From contig NC_087082.1 in NCBI RefSeq assembly GCF_026151205.1, positions 20,424,494 through 20,484,493 on the forward strand: a stretch of 60,000 nt of DNA, given 5' to 3'. Position 1 is the first letter of the stretch, and every line of letters begins with the position of its first letter. Position numbers and translations under genes: made by a program. This document shows, one piece after another, positions 21,587-30,593 of the stretch. This stretch comes from Bolinopsis microptera. Taxonomy: Eukaryota; Ctenophora; Tentaculata; Lobata; Bolinopsidae. The notes under the pieces are model-generated. The model was not told the origin of the DNA. It did no database searches and worked only from the letters and a program-made list of their open reading frames with translations.

Positions 21587-22504
21587 TTACCCTATTAGAA
21601 CTTCAATCGGGGGTCTATATTTTATAGCTTGAAGAAGATTGAAGTTTTTATTCTCTTCGGTTTTCAGCATTTTGCCTATTCTTTGGATCTTTTCCCGATT
21701 CGTAGTTATCGGTAGAGACGTACCATATTTATTCATATATAGTTTCGTTAAGAAAGTTTGGAACTTGCATTCCATTTTAATGCATGATTTTTCCAATGGG
21801 GAAATATCCGCCCAAGAATTCTTCTTATATTCCTTCCATCTTATGATCACTTCGTCGTCAGACGCTTTAGGAGTGAAGCTTCTTAGCCGGTCCTTGAAAG
21901 TATACAATGGTAGACACCGTGTTCTTAAAAACCTCAAGTATGGTTTTTCCACTTTATTGATGGCGCTGCAGTACACCCCTTTCATGATCATGTATTTCAT
22001 GGCAAACTTTCCAATTTTAGTTTTCATATTCGTCCAACACATTTGATCTTCTATAAGTATTTCCGTTAAATAGAACGTTTCGTAACTATAAAATTTAAAA
22101 TTTTCCATTATTACATTGGTAGGGTTCCGCAAGTAATCCTTCACCAAACTACTGAATCGTTTATTTAATTCTCGTACTTTCAGTAATTGCTTGATGGTGA
22201 GGTAATTAAATATCATCACCCATATTTCTATTGGTATTTCTGTTTCTCGTTTCGTCTCTTCTTTGTGTAGTTGTTCCAAATTATCATCGTTAGAAGCGTC
22301 ATGCTCGATGTTCAATTCCTCCAGTTCCTCGTGTATATCCGAAGCACTATTTGAGTCTATTGTATTCTTTGATTCACTTTCCCAGTCGCTGACATCTTGA
22401 ACACTATCATTTACATTTTCGTAATGTAAATTTACAGCTTTCTTTACCTCTTTTTCTGGCACGTTTCCACAATTTATATTTTCGCAATTTAGGTTCCAGT
22501 TCAA
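21587..22504 (-). CDS. F-box protein 1 encoded by the provirus
   Basis: 305 residues. The N-terminal 85 residues are acidic and low-complexity (DWESES, ELEELNIEHD). Residues about 90-125 form the F-box (IPIEIWVMIFNYLTIKQLLK then VRELNKRF). The C-terminal 180 residues share motifs throughout with the second F-box protein downstream (ETFYL, IGKFAMK, RTRCLP, KMECKF, MNKYGTSLPIT compared with CKAYGTWLSIT), so the two arose by duplication and diverged. The ATG lies 31 bases after the end of Env-B, suggesting shared transcription. Duplication followed by open-frame retention suggests selection. Identity of the C-terminal domain is unknown. Confidence 0.78.
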   Translation of the reverse strand: MNWNLNCENINCGNVPEKEVKKAVNLHYENVNDSVQDVSDWESESKNTIDSNSASDIHEELEELNIEHDASNDDNLEQLHKEETKRETEIPIEIWVMIFNYLTIKQLLKVRELNKRFSSLVKDYLRNPTNVIMENFKFYSYETFYLTEILIEDQMCWTNMKTKIGKFAMKYMIMKGVYCSAINKVEKPYLRFLRTRCLPLYTFKDRLRSFTPKASDDEVIIRWKEYKKNSWADISPLEKSCIKMECKFQTFLTKLYMNKYGTSLPITTNREKIQRIGKMLKTEENKNFNLLQAIKYRPPIEVLIG

Positions 22505-22534
22505 GTTTAAATTTGATTCTTCTACTTCGTCTAG

Positions 22535-24640
22535 TCATAAGACTCTGTTTTTCACATCGTCCACTGAATACACCTTAGTTGTACTAGGCGCTCTTTGTCG
22601 CAGTCCTTCGCTATATTCACCACTGAAATTAGTTTCATCTACTCCAGATTCTTCATCTTTTCCGCTTTCTAAAAGTTCGTCTTTATTTTGTTCTTCTAAT
22701 TCTATGTCCTTTTCTACTTTCCTTGTCCTGAACCGTTTTTTCCAATAGCTGTATAGAAGGAAGATTCCCACTATAATGCTAATCATTACTGTTAAAATTC
22801 CTATAAAATTCACAAGAGTTAGATCCTTCGTCAGATTTAGTCCGATTCTTTCAGATTTGATATGTTTAACAATTTCTTTTTGTTGAACTACATGAGCACT
22901 GAGCTGACTTAGATTCGTTCTTTTCAGCAATTCATTTTCAGATATCAAATATTCGTCCCATTTTTCGGGGTTCGTCAACTCTAGTTCTTTCGTAAACATT
23001 GGCTCTTTAATTGATCTAATGATGTAGTTGTCGGCAACTATTTGATAATATTTATCGTAGTTGAGAAATTTCACCGTACTTCCATTTGAAATATCCACGT
23101 ATTCAGTAGGACTTTCTTGCGTCGATGCTTTCAAATGATGTATTGCTCTGACCATGACACCAGAACTAGTCTGAATATTGCGCATTTGACATTTTTCCAA
23201 ATTCGTTTTACATATTCTTGGGTCGGCGTTTAAACACCTTGCTTTCTTTGCAGATTCTTCGTTTTCTTTATTCCCCAGACATAATTTTATCCCACTTCGG
23301 ACCTCGCAATTATTTTCGTTTTCCAATTCGTAGAATTCGCCATCTTTTTGATACACGTGATTCGGTATATCCAGACGCATGCACTGAGTACCATTGACCA
23401 AACCTACTTGGTTCACTTGATATAGGATGTACATTTCATCACTTTTTATTTGAGGTATCGATATAATCACATGAAGATTGAAAAATTTTCCATCTTTCTT
23501 TACATCAGCTAGCCACATTCTGCCTAGACGATAGAATAAAGGGACGTTGTCAACATAAATTGCGTCCTCCATTCTTTTATGTTTCAGCAAATCCAGTATA
23601 TTCGTTTCATTAAATATTGTGGGACTCACGGGACCTTTTAATTGGCCGTCTATCAAATCTTTCGAGAGAGTGTATATATACTCTTTCCAGTCTTGAAGCT
23701 GATTTCTTTTCAGGTTATACCGAATTATACTCATCATTTCACAGCTTAATTCTTCCAATGACTCCTGGGAATTTAATTCCAAAGTTTTGTACATTTTCAA
23801 CATACCTTCATGAAATTCCGTTGCTGATTCAATATAGTCCGTCATTTCATTACGGAAATCCTGAAATTGGTCGTAGAACTCGTTAAGTTGAGTTGAAATT
23901 TTCGATTGTTCATAGAGACTGAACACTCCAGTAAGAATAGAACCGGCAAAAAATCCAAGGGCTGCTTGAACAAATCTTTTCTGTTTCCTGTTTTTCGTCA
24001 ATTCAGTAAGTTTTTCTATTTTTGTCATTGTTTCATTGACAAAATTTTCATTTGATTTTTCAAACAGAATATTGATTCTGGACTGATATTGTCCACAGAA
24101 TTTATTCTTATCTTCGACCATGCATCGCATGTCGAATTCGCTTGAACCTTTAGAATCCTGATGATACGTAGGGATGGTTTCTCTCAGAATGCAGATCACG
24201 ACGTCAGATCTATATTCCACACCGAAAGCTTTACATTTCGGTATTTTGATACATTCTCTGAAACATCGTTCCGCCATTTGTCTAGAATCATTTTCGAGGT
24301 CTTTATCCACCGAATTCTCGATTTCCTTTATTACATTTTGGCGATCTCCGATTTTGTTGTGCACATGATTACATTTTACGTGGGTTAGCAGTCCCCAAAT
24401 TACATTTTCGTCAATGTTGCATATGTTTTCGCATTCATTTACATTTTTCATTGGATTTCTTATCTTTATAAATGTTGATATCAGCACAGGGGTAATCTCC
24501 GGTGCGACGATTCCGATTCCTTGTAAGATGAGACCAGTCTTTTCCTGGTGGTAATTGATTTCTTCAATCATTCCTTTTGAAAGTGCTATGCAGCAACTGA
24601 TAAAGAAGATAACTTGTTGATAATATCCTTTCTTCCGCAT
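22535..24640 (-). CDS. env: Envelope glycoprotein B (fusion-protein-like, PAN domain, furin site)
   Basis: 701 residues. A hydrophobic signal peptide spans about 7-23. A Cys-rich region at about 70-182 resembles PAN/Apple domains (CFREC, KCKAFGVEY, EFDMRC). A polybasic furin-type site, RKQKR at 218-222, is followed by a hydrophobic glycine/alanine-rich stretch (ALGFFAGSILTG) placed like a fusion peptide, then a coiled-coil-like heptad region (about 240-300). One membrane segment (about 608-630, IGILTVMISIIVGIFLLY) precedes a 65-70-residue acidic tail. This layout parallels class-I-like F proteins of errantiviruses and baculoviruses, though the sequence itself is not obviously theirs. The frame is intact. 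Part of the same order is preserved in the relic at 2.7-3.5 kb. Confidence 0.8.
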   Translation of the reverse strand: MRKKGYYQQVIFFISCCIALSKGMIEEINYHQEKTGLILQGIGIVAPEITPVLISTFIKIRNPMKNVNECENICNIDENVIWGLLTHVKCNHVHNKIGDRQNVIKEIENSVDKDLENDSRQMAERCFRECIKIPKCKAFGVEYRSDVVICILRETIPTYHQDSKGSSEFDMRCMVEDKNKFCGQYQSRINILFEKSNENFVNETMTKIEKLTELTKNRKQKRFVQAALGFFAGSILTGVFSLYEQSKISTQLNEFYDQFQDFRNEMTDYIESATEFHEGMLKMYKTLELNSQESLEELSCEMMSIIRYNLKRNQLQDWKEYIYTLSKDLIDGQLKGPVSPTIFNETNILDLLKHKRMEDAIYVDNVPLFYRLGRMWLADVKKDGKFFNLHVIISIPQIKSDEMYILYQVNQVGLVNGTQCMRLDIPNHVYQKDGEFYELENENNCEVRSGIKLCLGNKENEESAKKARCLNADPRICKTNLEKCQMRNIQTSSGVMVRAIHHLKASTQESPTEYVDISNGSTVKFLNYDKYYQIVADNYIIRSIKEPMFTKELELTNPEKWDEYLISENELLKRTNLSQLSAHVVQQKEIVKHIKSERIGLNLTKDLTLVNFIGILTVMISIIVGIFLLYSYWKKRFRTRKVEKDIELEEQNKDELLESGKDEESGVDETNFSGEYSEGLRQRAPSTTKVYSVDDVKNRVL

Positions 24641-25590
24641 CCTTGCTATTTAAGTATTTAGATTAACCACCATTAACCGGTCATATTATAATATATTTTT
24701 ATAACTGTAACTTTAGTTACAAAGATACAAGATTCTAAATTACTACGTGCCTAATTTGGTTTTTGTGTTTTATTAGAAAAGTATACAAAACAGGTCATGC
24801 TAAAGTAATTATTTTGGTTCCAGACAACAATCACGTTCAATTTGCCTTGGATCTAAAGAGTCTTTTGGCACATTTAAGCTCAGATTTGGCACAAATCGTG
24901 CACGCAAATAAATAAATAAATTAAGAACTAAATAAATAAATAAATAAATAAAATTTTCCGGGTGACGTCATTTAATCTAGTTCCCATTCCATTTGGCCGG
25001 CCTGCATTTAAAATATGGTTTGTTTCATGGCGTTTCATATCTCACATTATTTTAATCTTATATTTTCATAGCGCTTGCTTATCACTTATTTAAATATCAT
25101 GCCATATTGTGCATTACTTGTTACTCATCTTGATCATATCTTTGCGCATACACTTCATTCATAATCTAGCTATCTTGTGCACTTTCATTTTATATGATTG
25201 CGCTTTATTATCTTTCATAACATAATCTTTGTCATACATAGTGCATTTACTTTAATATCATTGCATACAAATACTTTCATATTGCGCATATTTATTTCTT
25301 ATTACATATCATATTGTGCACTTGTTATTCATTATCATTGTTTCATTGTCAATCATAATATAGTTATACTGTCCTAGTACTCATACTTCATATATATATA
25401 TACTTTATTTATAGTAGTTCCTTCAAATAATGTTCATCATACATAGTAGCCTTGTTACTACTTATCCTTATTTACTAACATAATTAAAATTCCAGCTAAT
25501 TAATTCTTTATGTTGATGGAATATCTAAGGAGAATATCTAAATATACACATTTACTACAGTACATATAAAGGACAGTGTCAATCTAGGAA
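24641..25590. other. AT-rich spacer between the two env genes
   Basis: About 950 bp without a credible frame. Contains an (AAAT)n run near 24908-24950 and, at 25060-25400, several irregular copies of a catattgtgca / attgcgcata motif. May hold splice signals for downstream genes, or be inserted or decayed sequence. Confidence 0.5.
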
Positions 25591-27231
25591 TTAAACTTCC
25601 GTATCATCCTGACCATCCCGGTCAATTGGGCCCTCATTAACTGGGATCCGTCCTCTGGTGCGATCGACGCATTTACTTATAATTAATTCTACTATAATGT
25701 ACCTCCAGATTAGATACCATACGGCGATGCTTTGTACGTTGCTAATAATAGCAAATATAATCGTAAACTTACTTTGTCCGAATATTCCAAATAATTCCCG
25801 CCAATTGGATTTTACATTTCGTTTTTCCGTTTTATCAATCGTCAAATGGTTAATTTCATTTTCCATTTCCTTCAGGATTAAATCGCTAATATCATGGTGC
25901 TTCAATTCAGACGTATTATATATCCAATTTTGAAAATCTTGAGACATGGGTATTCCAGTAAGTTTCACTCTGTCTATACTTTCTACCTTTGAAAGGTTTA
26001 CCCTCATTTCGTGTAACCCATGAGCACTTTGAGCGAGAATCGTATTATTCACCATCATATATTGGGTCGTAGAGTTGTGGCAATCTATCTCTATTGCGGT
26101 AGGCATTATCATGTTATACTTAGGATCTACATAGCCCTCAATATATTCATCATTTTCCGGCAGATTATATTCTATTTTAAACCCGTTATAACACCTGTTG
26201 GTGTCGTTTATGAATCGATAATGTTGAATTTGCAGACAAGGATAAATCATTAACAATTTTCCGACCAATTTAGCCTTTACATCCGTCCTATTTAACTTCC
26301 ATTGTACGTAATCAGTTGGATCGATTTTCGCTAGGATTCTCTCAGTCCCATATATGTCGTTGTACACGTTACACAAATACTCCGTTTGCGCCAACGGACT
26401 TTTAATTAATTCCAAAAGATAATTAAATTTATTGACGAGTTCCTCTCTTATTGCTTCGATCGCATTTTCATTATTCGAATTTACATTTTCAAGATTAAAT
26501 TGATACGGGGCTGGGCTTCCCTTTATTTGGAAATCCCTATCGATCCAAGTGTTACCCGGATTTTTCTCCGGCAGATTAAATGACATGCTCAACTCGGGTA
26601 CGAGTAGCTTATTTTCGATTTGTGTTGCATTGAACTGCCCCACAGGCAAATAAGCCCTTTTTACATTTTCAATCACGTTCCAAGTGACGTGTTTTCCGTT
26701 ATGCGTTAGACAGTACCCTGAACTATAGTCGCAACCCTCCATATTTGACAAAGAGGACGTAAATGTATCCTCATGATTCGCTATTACTACTCCATCCGAG
26801 AAATAACAAGATGTCGTAGTCTTAGATCTGTGTTCCAGCCACTTGAAGTCACATTTAAAATTATTAACCAATTTCGTCTGATACTCGCCTTTTTCGTTAA
26901 TACATTTTCGATTTTCAATCAAATATTTAGCCCTTTCTGGGTTTACGGTGATTACTCTTTTACTTTGACCCGTGATTGTTTCTTCTCCCACAAAATTCAT
27001 ATATGATTCACAGGTTCGAGACATTATTACCAGAGCATTGGCTGATGATTCGTATTCCGCGATGTTACGTTTCGAGATGGAAATATTCCATTTGACGTAA
27101 TTTTTATTTTTACATTTTAAATTTTCTGATAGCTTGTATAGCTTTCCCCAATATTCTTCAGAGCAGAGTAGTAATGTGGTTTGTGCTATCGATATGGAGA
27201 CCAGTATTATCACTGTCCTTGCAAACGACAT
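25591..27231 (-). CDS. Envelope-like glycoprotein A, unknown type
   Basis: 546 residues with the topology of a type I membrane glycoprotein. There is an N-terminal signal peptide (VIILVSISIAQTTLLLC), a large Cys-containing ectodomain with many N-X-S/T sites (for example NRT, NDT, NST, NNT, NLS), a hydrophobic segment near 488-518 (FTIIFAIISNVQSIAVWYL) and a short charged tail. No polybasic cleavage site or fusion-peptide-like stretch is evident. It could be the attachment partner of Env-B or a second fusogen. It has no recognisable similarity to Env-B. Starts about 330 bases downstream of the pol remnant. Family not recognised. Confidence 0.7.
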   Translation of the reverse strand: MSFARTVIILVSISIAQTTLLLCSEEYWGKLYKLSENLKCKNKNYVKWNISISKRNIAEYESSANALVIMSRTCESYMNFVGEETITGQSKRVITVNPERAKYLIENRKCINEKGEYQTKLVNNFKCDFKWLEHRSKTTTSCYFSDGVVIANHEDTFTSSLSNMEGCDYSSGYCLTHNGKHVTWNVIENVKRAYLPVGQFNATQIENKLLVPELSMSFNLPEKNPGNTWIDRDFQIKGSPAPYQFNLENVNSNNENAIEAIREELVNKFNYLLELIKSPLAQTEYLCNVYNDIYGTERILAKIDPTDYVQWKLNRTDVKAKLVGKLLMIYPCLQIQHYRFINDTNRCYNGFKIEYNLPENDEYIEGYVDPKYNMIMPTAIEIDCHNSTTQYMMVNNTILAQSAHGLHEMRVNLSKVESIDRVKLTGIPMSQDFQNWIYNTSELKHHDISDLILKEMENEINHLTIDKTEKRNVKSNWRELFGIFGQSKFTIIFAIISNVQSIAVWYLIWRYIIVELIISKCVDRTRGRIPVNEGPIDRDGQDDTEV

Positions 27232-27326
27232 ATACCTATAGGTATATTTATTTATAACCCCGTTAATTTGGTGCTGTCCGGTAACACGTTAAATACATGA
27301 TTTTTTGGATTTTGAGTATTAATAAA

Positions 27327-27640
27327 TTAATTACTAAGTATATCACATTCAAGAAATTCGTCCTCGCTGGACAGATAAGTCCGGTTGCTAGAGGGGTTTC
27401 CCTCTGAAGAGTCTTTCTTTTTCTTCTTTTTGGGCTCTTTCCTTTTTTCATTTTTCCTTCTATGAGCCGTGGTACGTACCGGGTCCTCTGACCAGACTTC
27501 TGGTTCTGCTTCATTGTCCTCTTCTCTCGATTCTGGCAACTGTGTTTCTTCCATTTCTATGTCTAGATTTTCAGGGGGCGGGGGAGGAGGTGGTGAACTT
27601 GAAGGAGTGCTGACCCGGCTCCAGTCCACATCGCTACCTG
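27327..27640 (-). CDS. Proline- and lysine-rich frame, probable tail of the deleted pol
   Basis: About 100 codons open on the minus strand, beginning in the pol remnant and without a clear ATG. Composition: PPPPPPP run, acidic middle (EEDNEAEPEV), then a KKKKKK run. It lies where the end of integrase would be expected, so it may be the C-terminal extension of pol, now out of frame with the protease after the internal deletion. It could also be a small accessory protein. Confidence 0.45.
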
Positions 27641-28678
27641 TGGGTGTGATGACTTTATTTCGTGTTTATAGATTGTACATAATGACATTTCTTTTCTTGA
27701 TAATGAAAATATGTCGTGGAATTCGAGAAGTAACTCCTTCACCTTCATTTTTTCGTCATCTGTTAGATTTTCATTTTCGTATAACTTGACCTGTTTTACT
27801 AATATTTCTAATCTTTCGGCAGGACTCATGTTCCAAGTTTCTAGCTCCTGCTGAATAGCATTTACCTGTACTTCTTCAATAGTTCCTACTATTGTATCTT
27901 TTTGTATATGAAGCTCATACTCTTTGTTCCCGTTTACATCTATTTCAAACACTTCTTCAGTAATATTGACCACTATTGGGCTTACATTTTCTCCCCAGAT
28001 TTCGCAATTGGGTGTATATATGTATGTACCAGGCAATTTAAAATCGTTGTTGTCTATTTTACATACTAGTACTCCGTCGTTATCAATGCTTTTATTCATT
28101 AAATTTACGACATTTGAACTCCGATGAGTTTCCGTAGTTCTGAACATTGGTGTCACAAAGTCATCACCCTTCAATAACAGCGATTTATAATTGATGACCA
28201 CTCTTTTGTCCTCTAAAAACTGGTTTCCGAGGATCAATGATTCGTTGATATCACATACTGTGACATTTACGTCACATATTCTGGTCTCGATCTTCATTTG
28301 TAGAGTTATGCAACCATAAACTTTTATGGGCGACCCAGTTGCTGTTTTAAACTTTTGATCAGTACATTCTAGGTGCACGTCTTTGAATATTGACTGAAAC
28401 ATGTCATGTGACATGCAGTTCTTTATCGCCCCGGTATCAATCATTGCTAATATCAGTTTATCCCCGAGTTTAACTTTAATGTATATATTCGAACTGCCAT
28501 CGTTGATTTTATTTACATTTTCGCCACTTTCGCCAATCTCTTTATTGCTATTTTCTTGGATTTCACAATTTTCTTGATTTTCGTAATTTTCTTGATTTTC
28601 ATATTGTGCTTCCAACATCGGGTCTTCTTCCTCAGTACCCTCATTTATTGTATCGACGTTGAAAGCGCAAATTAGTTT
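27563..28678 (-). pseudogene. pol: Protease and start of pol, truncated by internal deletion
   Basis: The frame opens across the gag stop in the -1 frame. Residues 58-66 from the first Met (AMIDTGAIK) carry the DTGA active site of a retropepsin. Further on the frame shows the usual Gypsy RT approach region (LLEFHDIFSL and YKHEIKS), after which a true RT would begin. Instead it passes within about 12 codons into unrelated sequence (27,640 region). The RT palm, RNase H and integrase, normally more than 2.5 kb, are absent. Protease could still act on Gag, but the element would need polymerase and integrase from another copy. Confidence 0.85.
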
Positions 28679-30180
28679 AAATTCGATCGCTTTTTCATGA
28701 ATTCTTCTCTTTCCTGTTTATCAAGTTCTTGATTATTTAGTTCCATAAATCTTCTCCATCGATCCTTTCCATCGATATGTTGTTGCTGATATTCCTGCTC
28801 TACTGCTCGCGGTCTATATTCCTGAGATTGATTCCCATTGTAATTATTTTCGAATTTCTTTTGTATTTCTCGATAATTGCCTCTGCTTTGCGATGGTTTA
28901 GCACTATTCCTTGCCATTTGATTCAGTCTAGTGTAACAGTCTTCTATTTTATGACCTTTTCTTCCACAAAACATACAAATCGGTGTTTGTCTGAAAAAGC
29001 ACTCCTCCGTATTGTGATTATTATATTGACAAATATTACAGAATTTGTTTCTTCGATTCGAGTTTCGCATTTGATTATTTCTTTGAAAATCGTTTCGTCG
29101 ATCATAGTTTGGTGCTTGGTCGTTCCACTGATTATTGAAATTCTGTCTCTGATTTTGTTGGCGATTGAAGTTTGATCTCTGATTGTACTGACGATCGAAA
29201 TTTGGTCTTTGATAGTTTTGTCTATTAAAATTCGGCATCTGTCCATTCTGAATGGCGAACAGTTCTGTTTCTTCATCTTCGAATTTCACTTCTTTCTTTT
29301 CCACTTTAGGTTTGACACTTCGAAGTGCGTGTATAGCTTCTAAATCTAGCGCTTGACCATATGCCGTCGCGTAGTCGTTGGTCCCGTTTTTTATAATTTC
29401 AAAACAGATTTGTTCAGACGCTAATCCGTTGATGAAACAGTCGTATAAAATCTGCGATTTAATTGTTGATTTTTCTGTGCCGTAACAACGCTCCGCCATG
29501 TCGTTAAGACGAGTTACAAAATCCGTGATTGATTCAGTCGGTTCTTGCTTTGCTGAGAATAATTTTGTTCTCCATTCTGCTTTCGAATTTGATCCCTCTA
29601 TTGTTCGTACCAATTTTTCACAACAACTTTCAAAATCCAGCCTCTGCATTCTGTCGAAATTCAATGTGTCGACTTTTGATTGACATGTTTGATCCAAATA
29701 GGTAATTAATACATCCAATCTCTTGTTTTCTGGGATTTTCGATGCAGTCGCAAAATGTTGAAAATTCTTTAGCCATCGTTTAAAGTTTCCCCCGTGACGA
29801 AAGATGTCGGGTTTTCTTAGCGGTATATCTGATTTTCTATTTCCGTCCCATTTCTCCAGAAGCTCCAATTTTCCAGTTTTCTGTCCGTCAAGATAGGCTT
29901 TATCCATTTCCTGTTCTTTAAGCTGAGTTCGTTTGTCCAATTCATGTTGCATTCTTCTATATTCATTATCTAGCTTCTGATTAGTCTCGAGCATATTATT
30001 ATTTCGGTCCGATAAATCGTCTGCATATTTCTTCAAATCTTCGTTCTTCTTTGCAGTGTCTTTGACTGTATTTTTAAGTTTGTCGGCATATGTCTTCAGA
30101 TCCTCATTTTTATCATTTATTTCATGTAGCTGCTTCTTCAAATTGTCTATTTCCTTCTTTGCATTGTCCAGTTCAGCCAT
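28672..30180 (-). CDS. gag: Gag polyprotein
   Basis: 502 residues. Residues 1-110 are strongly coiled-coil (KKEIDNLKKQLHEINDK and following). About 120-290 is a retrotransposon capsid-like region (FKRWLKNFQHF, CEKLVRTIEG, ITDFVTRLNDMAERC). About 310-375 is Asn/Gln/Arg-rich with irregular NFNRQ repeats. Two CX2CX4HX4C zinc knuckles follow at 381-394 (CNICQYNNHNTEEC) and 402-415 (CMFCGRKGHKIEDC). Gag builds the capsid and packages RNA. The ATG lies about 95 bases after the primer-binding-site candidate and is the first long-frame start in the leader. Intact. Confidence 0.9.
   Translation of the reverse strand: MAELDNAKKEIDNLKKQLHEINDKNEDLKTYADKLKNTVKDTAKKNEDLKKYADDLSDRNNNMLETNQKLDNEYRRMQHELDKRTQLKEQEMDKAYLDGQKTGKLELLEKWDGNRKSDIPLRKPDIFRHGGNFKRWLKNFQHFATASKIPENKRLDVLITYLDQTCQSKVDTLNFDRMQRLDFESCCEKLVRTIEGSNSKAEWRTKLFSAKQEPTESITDFVTRLNDMAERCYGTEKSTIKSQILYDCFINGLASEQICFEIIKNGTNDYATAYGQALDLEAIHALRSVKPKVEKKEVKFEDEETELFAIQNGQMPNFNRQNYQRPNFDRQYNQRSNFNRQQNQRQNFNNQWNDQAPNYDRRNDFQRNNQMRNSNRRNKFCNICQYNNHNTEECFFRQTPICMFCGRKGHKIEDCYTRLNQMARNSAKPSQSRGNYREIQKKFENNYNGNQSQEYRPRAVEQEYQQQHIDGKDRWRRFMELNNQELDKQEREEFMKKRSNLN
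28675..28681 (-). promoter_or_regulatory. Probable -1 ribosomal frameshift site TTTAAAC at the gag end
   Basis: In gag phase the codons before the stop read AAT TTA AAC TAA, giving a slippery heptamer T TTA AAC. A -1 shift enters the open protease frame, which has no stop across the junction. This heptamer is one of the classic X-XXY-YYZ slip sites. No downstream pseudoknot was worked out. Confidence 0.7.
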
Positions 30181-30255
30181 TTTATTGAACTTGATGTTTC
30201 AATGATTGAAGTTTGATGTTTCAGTAATTGAAGCTTGATATGAAGAGATCGTCAA

Positions 30256-30275
30256 TTCGAACCAGGAGGGCACCA
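30256..30275 (-). promoter_or_regulatory. Primer-binding-site candidate
   Basis: Directly inside the 5' LTR the minus strand reads TGGTGCCCTCCTGGTTCGAA. It starts with TGG (complement of tRNA CCA end) and includes a TTCGAA like a T-loop. Spacing inside the T-arm does not fit a standard tRNA exactly, so the tRNA identity is open. Confidence 0.5.
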
Positions 30276-30593
30276 GTTTTGGCTACTGCCGTTGTGGTTT
30301 ATTTATATTTTATATTTTAGATTTTAGAGCTTTTAATCAGTCTCAATTTATGGTTACTTGAACACAATTGATAGAGTCGTATAATAAGCCTTCAAATATA
30401 ATAATACTTCCATTAATTCATTAAATAGATACCTTCGGAGATAAGGTTCATATATTGAGAGTCTTTTTATATTTCCGATTTGAATTGAACTTGTAGCTTA
30501 TCATAATCATTTTACTACTTTCATTACGCATCAATATTTTTCCTCTGTAATCTACCTTTTCTTATCGCACTGAGCTTGTGATTTATACTGATC

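Noticed and set aside
23617-24388. Plus-strand frames opposite Env-B, and similar frames opposite gag and Env-A
   Set aside because: Shadow frames of well-supported minus-strand genes.
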